64,000 bases of DNA from Hesseltinella vesiculosa (GCA_002104935.1 MCGT01000060.1:1-64000); one strand, 5' to 3'; positions 36,053 through 51,268 are shown, counted from the stretch's first letter. The notes: a model not told the origin generated them from the sequence alone. Program-made: numbers and translations.

Positions 36053-36568
36053 TCAGATCATAAAGCCATCCAATTCGTAGGTACCAATGATTTTGCGATC
36101 TCCGGTACGGCAGCGCACACGCCATTTGCCATTGGGTAGTTTTAAATAAAAATTGGAGTAGATTGCGTTTGAAGGAGGCGTATCGTGAGGTAGGGGAGAG
36201 CCATCCAAGGGTGCCAGATGATCATCGTTGGAGGAGGTGGAAAGAGTTGACGAGGTGAACAGGACATTGTGCAGTGTGGAGCAAGACAGGCCTGAAGGGG
36301 TCAAGGTAGAGCTACTGGAGCAGGTGGTCAAGGCATCGTCTTCGTCCTCCAACTCCGGTTGCAAAGCAGCAGAGATTACGGAAGAGGGTGAATAGCTATG
36401 AGGAGGCACAGGAGGCGGCAGCCGGTCATCACCGCTCACAGGTGACAAGGACTCGGACGACCGGCAGCATAGTCTTGATGTCATGTTAGGAATGACAATA
36501 GATAAAGGTAGACCAGAGCCTTTTCGATGACGAGAGAGATGGTTTTTTCTAGTCAAATGCTGAGACAT
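36053..36568 (-). CDS. Uncharacterised 171-residue protein with conserved-looking C-terminus
   Basis: A single frame starts MSQHLTRKNHLSRHRKGSGL, with a basic N-terminus, then a long Ser/Pro/Asp-rich disordered middle (residues about 35-135), and ends with a compact segment, FYLKLPNGKWRVRCRTGDRK then IIGTYELDGFMI. The end has an alternating beta-like pattern and may be a small folded domain. No named family comes to mind. Codon use and the clear start and stop support a real gene. A T-rich leader precedes the start on the complement at about 36625-36670. Confidence 0.6.
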   Translation of the reverse strand: MSQHLTRKNHLSRHRKGSGLPLSIVIPNMTSRLCCRSSESLSPVSGDDRLPPPVPPHSYSPSSVISAALQPELEDEDDALTTCSSSSTLTPSGLSCSTLHNVLFTSSTLSTSSNDDHLAPLDGSPLPHDTPPSNAIYSNFYLKLPNGKWRVRCRTGDRKIIGTYELDGFMI

Positions 36569-37013
36569 CCTTGAGATTCAATAGTAGTAATAAAGAAAAC
36601 TAAAATTAAAAAGAGAACGTTGAGAGAAAAAAAAGAAAGTGCGCTTTTTTATACTCTTTTTATCATTGGACTTGTCAGGCTCCAGAACCAAGGAAGCTTT
36701 GACAACTGCCTTTTTCCTTAATGCGGCGCTTCCGCCTTTGTTTATATCAAAGTTTGCTGATTTTAACTTTTTTTGTCCATAATGCAATGCCATCATTTTT
36801 GTGACACAGCACATCGTGAAGCTAAACATTTCTGCACTGGTTATTGTTTTGAGGAGGAAGCAAGAAAAAAAAAAGGAGAGGGCTGCTCTCCATTAAATCA
36901 GGGCAACTGACGGGCATGTGGCAAAAGAAAACAATCTTGGGACAGGACCATTGGTTGGAAAGAGGAGAGGAGATCGTCAGGAAAAAAAAAAAAAAAAGGC
37001 AACAGGGCCAGTT
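36569..37013. other. Intergenic between the unknown gene and Mkt1
   Basis: Homopolymer A and T runs dominate. The short open frame 36578-36829 on the complement has no motif. This stretch should hold the promoter of the 36053-36568 gene and the 3' end of Mkt1. Confidence 0.4.
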
Positions 37014-39936
37014 TTATTGAGGAAAAGCAGCAGCTAATTTAGGTTGGACCCAGGCATCAGCTTCGACAAACGAATGGAAGACATCATCTGATAGCTTGTT
37101 GTTTTCCTTGAGATGTCGTACACCAGCCAAAAGACCATTCCAAAAGGCAAGGCCATGACGCAAATCCGTGTCGACTTGGCTGCAAGCGGGGAAAGCCGCC
37201 TTGGTTGATTGCAGAGCCTCGGCTGGGCTCATTTCCATACTTTGTTCCAAATAATGCCTGACCACCAAGCCAAGAGCCACATTGCTGTCATTCAAATAGG
37301 GAAGGCTAGGGAAAAGCAACACGAAGAGGAGATGAGCGGACATTCCTCGGCAAGGGCCACTTTATGTCATTGTTACCTGTTTGCGATTTCCGAGTAATCT
37401 TTACGGTCCTTTTCCACCAAGTCGTTCATAAAGAAGGACAGGGTAAGCATTTCTGCCAGATTGCGGTAGCTTCGATTCAAGGATTTGACAAAGCTGTTGA
37501 ACACAAGCAAATCCCGGTTCAATGGCCCTGACCAAGGTGTCGCCTAATCATATGCATGATGCATGAAAGAAAAAAATATAAGCCTTTGGTCTCCTTTCCC
37601 CTTGCGTTTTTTTTATCCGCCATAGCTTAAATCATCGGTTGGTACTTGCCTTGAACGACATGGGTAATAAGGAGAGCACACGAGAAACAAGCGTGAGATG
37701 AGGCTGCAAATTGACTACAGGTGGTTGAAAAGAAGGTCAATCACATGATTTGCAATAGATCGATCGTTCTCTTTTCCTACCCTCCAGTGACGATCGGCTG
37801 TAGGACTTGCTGTAAGGAGAGGCGGTCAGCACCCCAAATCGGATCAATTCAAAAGCAGTCAAATAGGCCTCTTGTGTCGATTCGTTCGGCTGGAGGCTCT
37901 TTTCCATGGCCATGGCAAGGGCACGACCCCACACCGTATGTACATGCTTGGATGAGGTCAAGAAGCTAAAAGATAGGATTTTTTTTTTTAAAAATAAAAA
38001 ATAATAATAATAGGATGTCTTTGCTGCTTACTCTCGAATTTCCAACAGTTTCCAGAGAACATTGGCCACCACTTCATCCTTTGAAATTAATGTCTGCAAA
38101 GAGAGGCATGAGGGTCAGCTGTTGATCATTCCATGGGACTTTTTTTCCTCCCTATTGGCAGGCTGATTTCTTACATGAAGAGCATCCTTTTTAGCAATGG
38201 TCTTGGCTGCCTTGGCTTCATCTCCAGTAGCACGCAGGCAAAGGGCAATGTCGACGGACTATATGACCCAATGAACGCCAGTCAGCACAGAATGGGTCGC
38301 TTCGCACCTGCTTACCTTTTTTTCCTTGAAAAAGGTCTGAAGCGTGTCCAGGGAGACATCCCAGTTGCTGGTTTTTTCATAGACATTGTTAAGGAAGTTG
38401 GGTGTGTGTTTGCCGTCGGTGCTGGGTTGATGATACATGACATGTTCGTTGGTAGGGTCAAACCAAAAGTAACAGGCGACCTTGCGTGTTTGGAAGAAAT
38501 TGTACAAGGGCTGGGTGAGCAGACTGAGGGTCTGGGTGCGGATGCTGAGCAATTGTAATAAGAAGTTGCGGTATTCGGTGGTTTCGCCATTGTCGAGAGG
38601 AGGGTTTTCAATCAAGACACCAGAAACAAGGTTATTGATGGCTTGAGGGCCGATCAGGCCCCGGCTGAGATAATAGTAGACTTCGTCAGGCAGGCGATAG
38701 CCGATGAATTCATGAATGTCGTTGGGAGCTTCAGCCATGTTCAAAGGCTTGACTTCACCTTCGTCGGTCATGATCATGTGATACTTGATGGCACAGCGTG
38801 TTCGGCAGTACGTGTCGATGTAGCCAGTCTTGATCACATTCGCATCGCCTGAGTAGGCTTGGATAGCATTGAACCCGTTTTTGTGTTCTTTGATCAAGTC
38901 TTGCACGCCTATCATGTGGACAGAAGGGTGGGTATGCGAAGAAAAATAAGGGGACTTACTCTTGAAGGTGAAGGAGACGGCCGACAATGGCGGAAAAGTG
39001 GCCGCATACTCAAATCCGGCCAAAATACAGATATCCAAAAACTGCTCTTCATTGACGTGAAGATCATTCAGGACCGTACGCTTGTTCACCATTTGATAAT
39101 TGCCTTTCTAAAAAAAATGTGCGGAAGGTAGGTATGAGTAGGATGGGATGACGGTCGGGCAGGCTTACTTCAAAATCAATCGAAGTGATAATTTTGTCCA
39201 CATTGAACATGAGCAGCTCGTCGCTACCGTACACAGCATTAAAGATTTGTCGGGGGTGGTTGTAAAAGTAGGCCAGCTGGAAAAGAACGTTGTTAGGTCA
39301 TTCCTTCACGACACCAGCCGACTTGCCTGAGCCCACTGGAAGTAGGGAGCACGGATATACTCGACTTGATGTTCATGGAAGATATGAAAGACCGTGTTGA
39401 GCGTCTCGGCCAGCTGGAAGCCACCGCCCACCGCAAACTTGGACATGGCCAAGTCCACCTTGCCCTTGTCATAGAAGTCCCAGGCACTGGCTCGGTTGCT
39501 GGGTCGAGAATCTTCCGTGGTGAATGGTTTTGTTTTGCGCATAATCGATAGGCCAGGGAATATGAAAATAGGCTGGATATTATGTTGTCTACGAATGATA
39601 TAATGAGAAATGAATTCACCCCCCTGTCTCGTTGTTATGAATGTATTTACTTGAAGGCTTCCAATTCGCTTTCCACCACACGTCGCAATGTCAATGGAAT
39701 GCCACCCATGGCCGTCAAGCTTGGTTCCTTGGCTAGCAATTTTCGTAGCCAGTAGTTTCCATCAATTCCCAATCGAGTGTTTTTGAGCTGGGTCACGGCA
39801 ACCGTTTCAATCAATCGTCGTTCTCCTGTAAAAACTAGCATACCAGGCGACCGGATAAATACATACATCTCTACATTTTGCAGGTACCATTGTACGCTCA
39901 GCCATCTTACTTACTCTCAAAATGACGAATAGGCAT
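37014..39936 (-). CDS. MKT1: Mkt1-type post-transcriptional regulator
   Basis: Twelve complement exons: 39915-39936, 39651-39834, 39327-39588, 39169-39276, 38960-39107, 38316-38908, 38175-38258, 38032-38093, 37781-37965, 37650-37714, 37377-37543 and 37014-37305, giving 723 residues. The N-terminus MPIRHFEIF ... TRLGIDGNYWLRKLL matches the XPG-like N domain of Mkt1 without the full set of nuclease acids. The XPG-I-like part follows (FQWAQLAYFYNH ... DICILAGFEYAATFPP), then the Mkt1 central and C-terminal domains (LVSRVLSLLPMSFK, NVALGLVVRHYLEQSM). In yeast Mkt1 binds Pbp1 and controls translation or stability of specific mRNAs. Two introns use GC donors: exon 3 ends before gcaagt at 39326 and exon 10 before gcaagt at 37649; no GT option keeps frame. 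Confidence 0.93.
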
Positions 39937-40485
39937 CTTTTTCCTATATTTGTTGTTGGCGAGGTGGACAAAAAAAAAAAAAAAAAAGAAAACAAGAAAA
40001 AAAAAAGAGCGCGAGTTGGAAGGACGATTTTTTTATTTTTTTTTTCAAACTCATACACTATGCCTGTGGCCTGTAAGTCCAATGGTTGCACTTCATCAAA
40101 CGAGAGGATGACATTGCTGCATGGGGGACTGATTTGAAGATGGGTGGATGCTTTTATTGGTTCTTTTTTTTTTTAGAAAAAAAAAACTAAAAGACAAACA
40201 ACATATAAGAAGGTACCTGAAGAAGGGTAATGAGTGGCAGGGAATACATTGGATGGTGATATATACAAAAAGAGAGGAAGGACAACATAAATGTGGACAT
40301 AAAACAGTACAATCAATATTATACAGGGCGAGGAAAGGAAGGGGGTGTGTGTAACAGGAGAAAAAAAAAGGGTGGTGTGTGTGTGTGTGTGTGTGTATGA
40401 GTGTGTGTGTAGGTATGTATGTGTGACATGGAATGAGCACAGGGCAGGGAGGAAAAGGAGAGGGAAGGGAATGAGGGAGGACAAA
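39937..40485. other. Promoter of Mkt1 and 3' region of Cdc24 gene, with GT microsatellite
   Basis: Contains A and T homopolymers at 39970-40045 and 40160-40186, and a (GT)n tract at about 40373-40401 followed by interrupted GT/AT dinucleotides to 40425. Nothing codes here convincingly. Confidence 0.55.
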
Positions 40486-43159
40486 TCAAAGGTTGACAAA
40501 CAGATGGATGTTGGCGTAGCTGTAGGTGTCAAAAGCCATTTGAATGTCGTCGTTGGAATTGATGGTGATGAGATCACCATCTTCATCACGGTACTTGAGG
40601 CGTAATCCGGGGGATCCAGGAGTGAACTCGCCGACAAGCCGAAGCTTTTGCTCGACCCGGTCGACGAGGTCCATGTAAGAGATGTCTTGGGGAACGAGGA
40701 TGGAGTAGCGACCATCGTTAAAGACCAGTTTGACTTTGAGTGGGTGAGGCAGTTGGCGCGAGGCAAAGTAATCAGCAGGCTCAGCAAGCGACGGCAGGGT
40801 GGTAGAGGATGAGAGCGACAAGGTGGCGGAGGGGAGGGGAGTGGAGGAAGGCACAGGCAGGAGCACGCCGTGGATGCCAGCCATACGAGAGGATGCGTCG
40901 TGGATGGGCGATGACGGATTTGAAGGAGGGGGGGACGAAGGGTAGATGTCCAGGTCGTGGTAGTGCGAGAATTGGATTGGGGTGGGACGAGCACCGCGCT
41001 GGATGGACGCCATGGAGGAAGGCAGGGGAGGCAAGGGCTGGTTGGTGCCGTTGGAGGCCGACGTCTTCAATCTTGCACCGCCGCCTGGCGTTGCGTTCAC
41101 ACCGGTCAGGGTGTTGATCAATTGGGCTGAGAACGAGTTGCTGCGCGAACGCGTTTGCGATGGGCCCGAGGTTTCCGAGTCGGCATCATCATCCTGGATC
41201 ACAAACGAAGCATAGGTGGGGGTGGGGTGGTCCATTGTGGCGCTGGTATGCTTTTTCAAAATGGAAGTCCACAATTGGCATTGTTCTTCGTTTCGAAACT
41301 TGAGTTCAAAATACCGCAAAGCTTCGTTGTCGACCCATTCAACCAGCAGCTTAAAGTCCCCTTTTTTTTTAAAAAAAAAAAGATAGGTCAGGTCTCCTTT
41401 CTAGCCTTGTCGGGGATTATTCTTACCATCAGCCGTTTGGCGGTTGTACACACCCGTCATGAGGCCAGTGGCAATATAACCTCTTGGGTCGAGTGAACAG
41501 CCACGGCGGCGTTGTTTGCGGATGGAATTGGACATGGGCAGGCGGTTCTTGGATTCCTTGGACTCCTTGCAGAACAGCAGCTGGTGTTCAAACAAAAAGA
41601 CCTGGTATTCGCGCTCGTGGTGCTCGCCCTTGTCCGTGTAGGTGAGCTTGTCCTGGATGAGCAGTCGACCACCATTTTCGATGGAGATGTCCTTCCAGTC
41701 GTCAACGCGGCGCTTGAGATCTTGCAGGATCTGCTCGTTTTCGTGCTTGCGCTGGGTTTCGTTGATTTTTTCCGTGACACGACGAATCGCCTCCAGGCCC
41801 AGTTCCAATTCCACATGCAGGGGCCATGCTTTGTCTGTGCTCTTGACCAGTTCATTCATCAACAATGGGTATTTGCAGATCCGCTGGATGGGTTTGATCA
41901 GATACGAGGTCAATTCATGGGTGGGGGTCTGCAGCTTGGGCGCTTCTTGCACTACCACATCCTGCGCGGAGTAGTAGTTTGCACAGTATGGCTCGTATAC
42001 GGAAAAGGCTTCTTCCATGTCAGTAAACAACTGGCCCACATGCTGTTCTTGGGCTGGTTTCTCGCTCAGGTCTTCCAGTTGGATCAAGAATCGACGTTGG
42101 AAATCCACCAGGGCATTTAAATTCCCAAAAAGATAGTGGACTGTGTCTTGCGTCAATATATTTTGTTGTTGCAAATCTCGCATATAATTCTAAAGAGTCG
42201 TGCCAATAAAAAAAAAAGGAGGGAGGCAAAAAGCGAGGAGTGAGAAAAAAAAAATTAAGATCCATATTTTGCCTTGATTGGGAGTGTTACCTGCAGTGAT
42301 TCCAAATCTTGGACATATTTACGTTCGGTCGATACCAGCTCCAGCATCACCTTGTCACGTGTATCCTTGGGAGGAGCATTGGAAGGGCAGTTGGTAACGC
42401 AAGGTTGGATGATGCCTCTGTCTTGTAAGATTTGCAAGATCTTGTCAATGGTGTGCACCACCTATTAAGAAAGAAAACATGGTCAACGTCACACAATCTA
42501 TGCTCTCCAATCCAATGCAAAATGGGGTATGGCCATGTGCAATGTCACACCGTGATTTCTTTTGCAGTCTAACCTCCACATTCCCCCTTTTTTCTGGCTC
42601 CACGCATATACTGTTCCCCCTTCTTTTTGGCAAACCTCCTTAAATCCCATGCTTTTCTTTCACACTTTTGTGACACAGTGACATGAGCTATTCATCTGTT
42701 CCTTATTACCTTGACAGAGCCATTGGTATCATCGATAAAGAGATCGGTCACAGTAAACAATTCGTCTTCGGCGAAGAGGAGTTGGCGGCGACAGGCTACC
42801 AAAAAGTGATAGACGTTGGCTTTGCAACTGTTGATCTGGTTGAGCTTGGGGTCGGGGTTGGTATTTAAAGGTTCAGATGGTTCCAAGGCGTTGAATAGGA
42901 CAAATAAAGGCTCGCCTCGGCGGCATAGTTGACAAAGACGTGACAGAGGATCTGCATCGGTATCTTCATCCAGCCACGATTGCAACCCCTCGACCAGCGC
43001 CAGCTTTTCCAATACGAGGCGGCAAGTATGGTAAATCGACGAAGATGTGGTGGATAGGACCGGATGAGCTTGGGGTGAAGGTAATGGTTGCATCAACGAT
43101 TGTGGCGTTGTTGGCAAGGAACCAAGAGAAGGTCGATGAATGGCGGTGAGAGATGTCAT
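40486..43159 (-). CDS. CDC24: Cdc24-type guanine nucleotide exchange factor for Cdc42
   Basis: Complement exons 42710-43159, 42291-42461, 41427-42189 and 40486-41360 give 752 residues. The order is that of Cdc24/Scd1: a calponin-like CDC24 domain (about 40-150, CRLVLEKLALVEGLQSWLDE); a DH/RhoGEF domain (about 185-380, VMLELVSTERKYVQDLESLQ; YLIKPIQRICKYPLLMNELV is the signature helix); a PH domain (about 395-500); a long Ser/Pro-rich linker; and a C-terminal PB1 domain (about 655-752) with the acidic OPCA box (YRDEDGDLITINSNDD). The PB1 domain in the family binds the Bem1/Scd2 scaffold. The protein activates Cdc42 to set polarity at the plasma membrane. The last acceptor ends in AAG. Confidence 0.95.
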
Positions 43160-43971
43160 GGTTCACCACACGCGCACACACACACACAAAAAAAAGGTAG
43201 GGCGAAGGATAAGAAGGGGGATGGAGAGGATAAAAAAGGTGACCAGGTGAAAGTCGAATGGCTGTTGATGTTGTTTTACAGAGAGGGGGAAAAAAAGGTA
43301 CAAATACGTAAGTGCCGGAATAAACAAAAAACAAAAAAAAAAAAAAAAAGACAGAGTCACCAAGTGGTTCAGGGGAGAATCAAGGATGAAATAAAAAGAT
43401 AGAATAAAAATAGACAGCAAAAGTTCTCTGGATGTTGAAATGGAAGGGAGAAGAGAAAAGAGAGAGAGAGAAAAAGGGAAAAGAAAGAGAATAAAGAGGT
43501 GCGTCTTTTTTTTTTTTTTTTTTTCTTTTTTCGTCTTGTGGCATTGGCAACCCATTGATTGGCGCGGACATCGATCAGGTTTCCTTTTTGAGCTCGCCCG
43601 TCGCCATTCCTTCCTCCATGAATGACGGAAGCCTGCTATTGTCGCAACAATGAATCAGGCTTGTGCACCCCCCCCCTTCCTCTGTCTCCTTTTTTTTTTA
43701 TCATCCTCTCACAAATAAAAAAAACCATCCTCTTGTAAACGAAAGCTCGTTGTCATCTTAAAAAAGGAGCATGATGACGCATCAAAAGATTTGAAAAAAA
43801 AGGAACCGGTTTTGTTATCTTTTTTGGTTGATCGTCTTGGCAAATCTATCTTCCTCGGCTTATGCGAAGCTTCCGGCTTTTTCTCCTTTTTCCTCCAACC
43901 CCCCTACCCCGCCACAATGTCAAAAGTATAAAATCTATCCAAGAAACAAACATGCATCATGCATTTATTTT
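43160..43971. other. Cdc24 promoter and intergenic region
   Basis: On the complement the region before the Cdc24 start is T/CT-rich for about 350 bases, with a (CA)n tract at 43169-43187. No gene is visible. Long poly-A and poly-T frames here are composition artefacts. Confidence 0.45.
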
Positions 43972-44660
43972 CTATCCTTGCACCAGCAATCGATGTCGAC
44001 AATAGGAAAACGTGGCCACCACAAGAGCACAGTAAGGGACCAAGGTTTTCAAGAGATATCTAGAGGTGGATTGTAGTGCATCGTCTCGCAATAAAAAGTA
44101 CTCGTTGTCGAGGAGGACAGTGCTGTAATTATATCGTAGCGAGCGTAATAGCTGAGCGGTGTACAAGCCCAAGCCAACCACCGCCATGGTTGTGCCTCCA
44201 TACACCACAGGTGCCGGCAGTTTGTCCAACCAACGCTGGTGTTTTGACATTGGCATGACAAAGACCGACCCACAAGCGCCCCACAGTAATGAGGAACAGA
44301 CATACCCAATCGCTTGTTGTCGTTGGGTGCCTTGCCAATACCGCCGCTGCGATAGCTGTAGAGATGAGCATTCTCGTTCCAAATGAATCACAGGCACGCC
44401 GGTCGTCAGCACTCGTGAAAGATCTTGCGGATTCGATATACCAGCCGCCACCAACGGCTGCTGTGGGTGCTGCGTCATGATATCACCGACGCATTCTTCG
44501 TCCCAATATGTTTGTACAAGCCGCACTAACCGATCAACATCTGCAAAATGGACCATTGAGTCCTCTTTTTTTTTTTCTTTTCTTTCCTTTCCTTTTTACC
44601 CTCAGGATGTAATGGCGATAGCTTGGACGAGACAACAAACGAGGATGGAATAGTCAACAT
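43972..44660 (-). CDS. Uncharacterised membrane protein with three predicted helices
   Basis: Complement exons 44600-44660 and 43972-44540 give 209 residues. The first half is soluble (VDRLVRLVQTYWDEECVGDI ... GVPVIHLERECSSLQLSQ). The second half holds three hydrophobic spans, about residues 110-131 (AIGYVCSSLLWGACGSVFVM), 145-166 (APVVYGGTTMAVVGLGLYTA) and 190-206 (YLLKTLVPYCALVVATFSYC). I do not recognise a family. The arrangement would suit a small organelle-membrane protein. It is divergent from the CYSTM gene, with only 267 bases between start codons, so the two may share a promoter. Confidence 0.72.
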
Positions 44661-44927
44661 GATTCCACTAGGCTATAAATTAGGGTGATAAAAGATACTA
44701 AATGATATAAAGACGCGCACAGCAAAAAAATAAAAAGAAAAAGGGAACGGGGGCCCATGCTTTTTTTTTTTTTTTTTTTGGCAAATGGAATATTGCCTTT
44801 GGATCAAGCCAATCAAATATGTTCTTTGTGTCACCGCTTCCCCTTTTTTCTCCTAAGGCTGATTTTTTTCATTTCTCCATCCTCCAGTCTCTTTTTTGTT
44901 CTTTTTTTTTCTCTACATTCATCCATC

Positions 44928-45420
44928 ATGGACAGCAAAGGCCAACATTCCTATCCCCCTCCACCTTCATACCAAGCTCCTCCCCAAAGCTATGCTCCTC
45001 CCCCCAAAACCAAAGTTACAATCCCCCTCCCCAGAACCAAAGCTACCAGCAATTCCAACAACCACCCCAACAACCTTACCAACAACCTTACCAACAACCT
45101 TATCAACAGCAGCCTTATCAACAATACCAACAGCCCTACGCCCCCCAAGCTCAACCTCAAACCGTTTATGTGCAAAATCAGCAACCAAAGAGTGATTCCG
45201 ATGCTTTGTGCCTGGGCTGGTAAGTCACTTCTTGATCCAACTTTCTTGCAACCCCATCCTTTCTCCTTGTCACTCACTCCTCTTTTTTTTTTTTTTTTCC
45301 TTTGCCCGTTATAGTATGGCTGCCCTTTGTTTCTGTTGTACCTTGGACATGCTTGTAAGAACGGCTGGATGACAAGTGTGAAAGACGTATTCACCTTTTT
45401 TTTTCTTTTGGTAGTTCTAA
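44928..45420 (+). pseudogene. CYSTM-type Cys-rich tail-anchored protein with an apparent frameshift
   Basis: The ATG at 44928 starts MDSKGQHSYPPPPSYQAPPQ, a Pro/Tyr/Gln-rich head. At the C6 run at 45000-45005 the sensible frame changes. The next frame reads QNQSYNPPPQNQSYQQFQQP and continues PYQQ repeats to SDSDALCLG, while the original frame turns to an unlikely Asn-rich text. Exons 45315-45354 and 45415-45420 then add CMAALCFCCTLDML and a final Phe. This Cys-rich tail is a CYSTM module, a short membrane-linked segment found in stress-tolerance proteins of fungi and plants. One extra or missing base in the C run explains everything. It may be a sequencing slip rather than a dead gene, so the pseudogene label is provisional. 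Confidence 0.6.
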
Positions 45421-48680
<3,260 letters not shown>

Positions 48681-49084
48681 AAAAAAATAGGAGAGTACAC
48701 TTGATTCCAACAACGCATCAGGTGGAGATCAGAGCTCACTGCAGCGGAAGTGACCAAGCGCAAAAAAAGGGCCAAAAAAAGAGGGAGACACGGTTGTTTT
48801 TCCTTTTCTTTTTCTTTTTCCACAAACTCGATACCCTCACTTTTTGCCTTCTCCCTTTGTCTTCCCCTTTTTTACCAGTCTATTTATTTTTAGTTTGCCC
48901 ATTGAAAATAGTAGATACAAAAAAAAAAGCGGTTGCATTGTTATATCCCCATCTCTTTGTCGTTAGCTATTCATCTTTAATCATCTTGTGATATCTTGCT
49001 TTGCTACTTATTGTATTCTTTTACCCATTATTCCTTACCCCTCGAGTCGGCCATTTCTATCAGCCGCCTTATTTTTGAACTATC
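48681..49084. other. Promoter/leader of the MAPKK gene
   Basis: A CT- and T-rich stretch covers 48790-49080, typical of leaders here. No gene is visible. Confidence 0.45.
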
Positions 49085-50579
49085 ATGACCAGCCGTCTAA
49101 AGAATCGCCCGGGATTACGTTTGGATTTGAATATGAAGCCGAATTTGACGTTCAATCTTATGAAACCTTCGTCATCCACCAGCACGACGCAATCCAAGCA
49201 ACTGACGGCCAACTGGCGCGAAGATCTTGCTCGTATCGTCAGCAAAAACAAGTCATTGAACGATGTCAGCGATATGACCGACTCGTTTGGGTGCCAGACA
49301 ATAGAAGATGCCGAGGAAGACAATCTCAAGCCTGACGATTTTACCAACCTTCGGAAACTTGGTGAAGGCGCTGCTGGCATTGTATGGAAAGTCATGCATA
49401 ATCCATCCCAGCGAGTCATGGCCAAAAAGGTAAAAAAAAAAAAAAAAATAACCAGCAAAGGTTGGTTGCTCACCACAGTCTCTTGTGTGGGCCATAGACC
49501 ATCTCTGTGGAACCAGATCCAACAGTGCAACGACAGATCCTTCGAGAACTCTCCTTTCTACGGTCGTGCGAATCACCATTTATAGTCAGCTTTTATGGTG
49601 CATTTTTGGATGATGGTGAAACGACCATTGCGATCTGTATGGAGTATTGTGAAGGAGGTAGTCTGGAGGATATTTACCTGCAAGCCAAACGTATGGAAGC
49701 TGTCATTGGTGAAACGATCCTTGCCAAACTGGCCGAAGCCGTAAGTTTTTTTTTGCAACTTCGCACTCCATTCTGACGATGCACACCTTGTGTTATAGGT
49801 TTGCAAGGGACTAAGTCATCTTCATTCGCACAATGTGATCCATCGAGGTAAGGGTGTGGAGAGGGAAGTAAGATGAGGGACAAGCTCATTTTTAACCCGT
49901 GTGCCATAGACATCAAACCTTCTAATATCCTGATGACTCGTGATGGTCATTTCAAGTTGTGTGATTTGGGTGTGTCGGGTGAATTGATCAATTCCATGGC
50001 CCAAACGTTCACTGGCACACAGTACTACATGGCGGTAAGCTTGCTGCATCGGGATTGGGCGTAAAAAAATAAAAAAAAAAAAAGGAGAATGAGGAATTGA
50101 AAGTCTGGTTTTTTTTTTTTTTTTTTAGCCTGAGCGTATCAAAGGAGGCACTTATTCGGTCCGATCGGATATTTGGTCCCTTGGACTTTCGATTATTGAA
50201 GTCGGGCAGAATCGACCAGCTTTGCCACCAGCTGAACTTCCTCACATGACTGTGTTCGAGTTACTGGACTACATTGTGCATCAGCCTATGCCCAATCTTG
50301 GTGAAGACCGATCACCCGAATGCCGTGACTTCATTCTTAAATGGTAAAAGTTTGCCTCTCAGCTCCAGGACTTGCTGATCTATTTCCTTACGTGCTTTTT
50401 TTTTTTTTTTTTTTTTTTTTCGGTCACTCTTCCCTATCTGATCCACACTTAGTTTGATTAAGGATCCGTTGGAAAGACCTGGTCCAGAAGTGATGGTGAA
50501 TCATCCGTTCATTCAAAAATGGGCCCATTTGACCAATGACATCACACCATGGTTAAAGCAAGTTTGGGGTTGGCCCTGA
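49085..50579 (+). CDS. MAP kinase kinase, Mkk1/2-like
   Basis: Exons 49085-49429, 49498-49740, 49799-49847, 49910-50034, 50129-50343 and 50453-50579 give 367 residues. All kinase elements are present: the glycine loop [11 protein letters not shown], Lys in MAKK, HRDIKPSN (assembled across an intron), DLG in place of DFG, and YYMAPERI. The activation loop [18 protein letters not shown] has the Ser/Thr pair of MAP2Ks, and the FTGT form is that of the cell-wall-integrity Mkk1/Mkk2 group rather than Ste7 or Pbs2. The N-terminus ([20 protein letters not shown]) is basic-hydrophobic, like a MAPK docking site. It would be phosphorylated by an upstream MAPKKK and activate a MAPK. Assignment to the wall-integrity branch is inference. 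Confidence 0.93.
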
Positions 50580-51268
50580 TCAGGCCCTTATTTTTTTCAT
50601 GGATCAAACTTTGACAATTCAATAAATTGGATCTATCTGTTCTGATGACAAACTATCTGGAGCATGGGAAAACTCAAAAGTTATTCTTGGCTCTGGTTCG
50701 TGATGATGTAGGGCAGAAAAAGGAAAAAAGAGCAGAGCTGGTCGAGTCAAGCATTGGCGGACGACCGCGTTTTTTTTTTCATGTTGCACTGAAAAAAAGG
50801 TTTGGCGTCAGATGAAAAGCCGAAAGAAAAAAATGAAGACTAGACCAAAACTGGAAACTTTGAGCAAAATGAATCAGGGGCGGTTTTTTCTATGCTAGCC
50901 TGCACGTTTCCCCATGACACGCTCTTCATTGTGAAGTTGTCTTGGAAAATGAGAGGAAAAACGGTGTATCAAGTATTCAATTTTTCCCGCTGGTCTAGAT
51001 TTTTTTTTCTCGCTTCATTTTGTTTGAATTAAAAAAAAGACGAAATAGGATACGTCAAAAGAGCGATTTTAATTTTGTTGCAACGTTGCACGCATAAAAT
51101 GGACCAAAGATAAGTAAACACGCATCCCACAAAGGCTTTATTTTATATATGCGGGACAACAAAAAAATGCGGGACAAAAAAAAATGCGGGAGGGGGATGG
51201 TGAGGAGAAATACAAAAAAAAAAAAAGAAAAAAAAGAAAAAGAAAAGAAAAAGAAAAAAAAGAGGCCA
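50580..51268. other. Convergent intergenic region
   Basis: This stretch lies between the 3' ends of the MAPKK gene and the HSF-type gene. It has an AATAAA at about 50621-50626 and an A-rich tract at 51210-51262. No gene is visible. Confidence 0.5.

Noticed and set aside
41512..42120. 202-codon + strand frame
   Set aside because: It is the reverse complement of the DH domain of the Cdc24 gene, which has clear motifs; the + frame has none.
43163..43571. Frames of 60-130 codons on both strands
   Set aside because: They come from A/T and GA-rich promoter sequence before the Cdc24 start; no motif.
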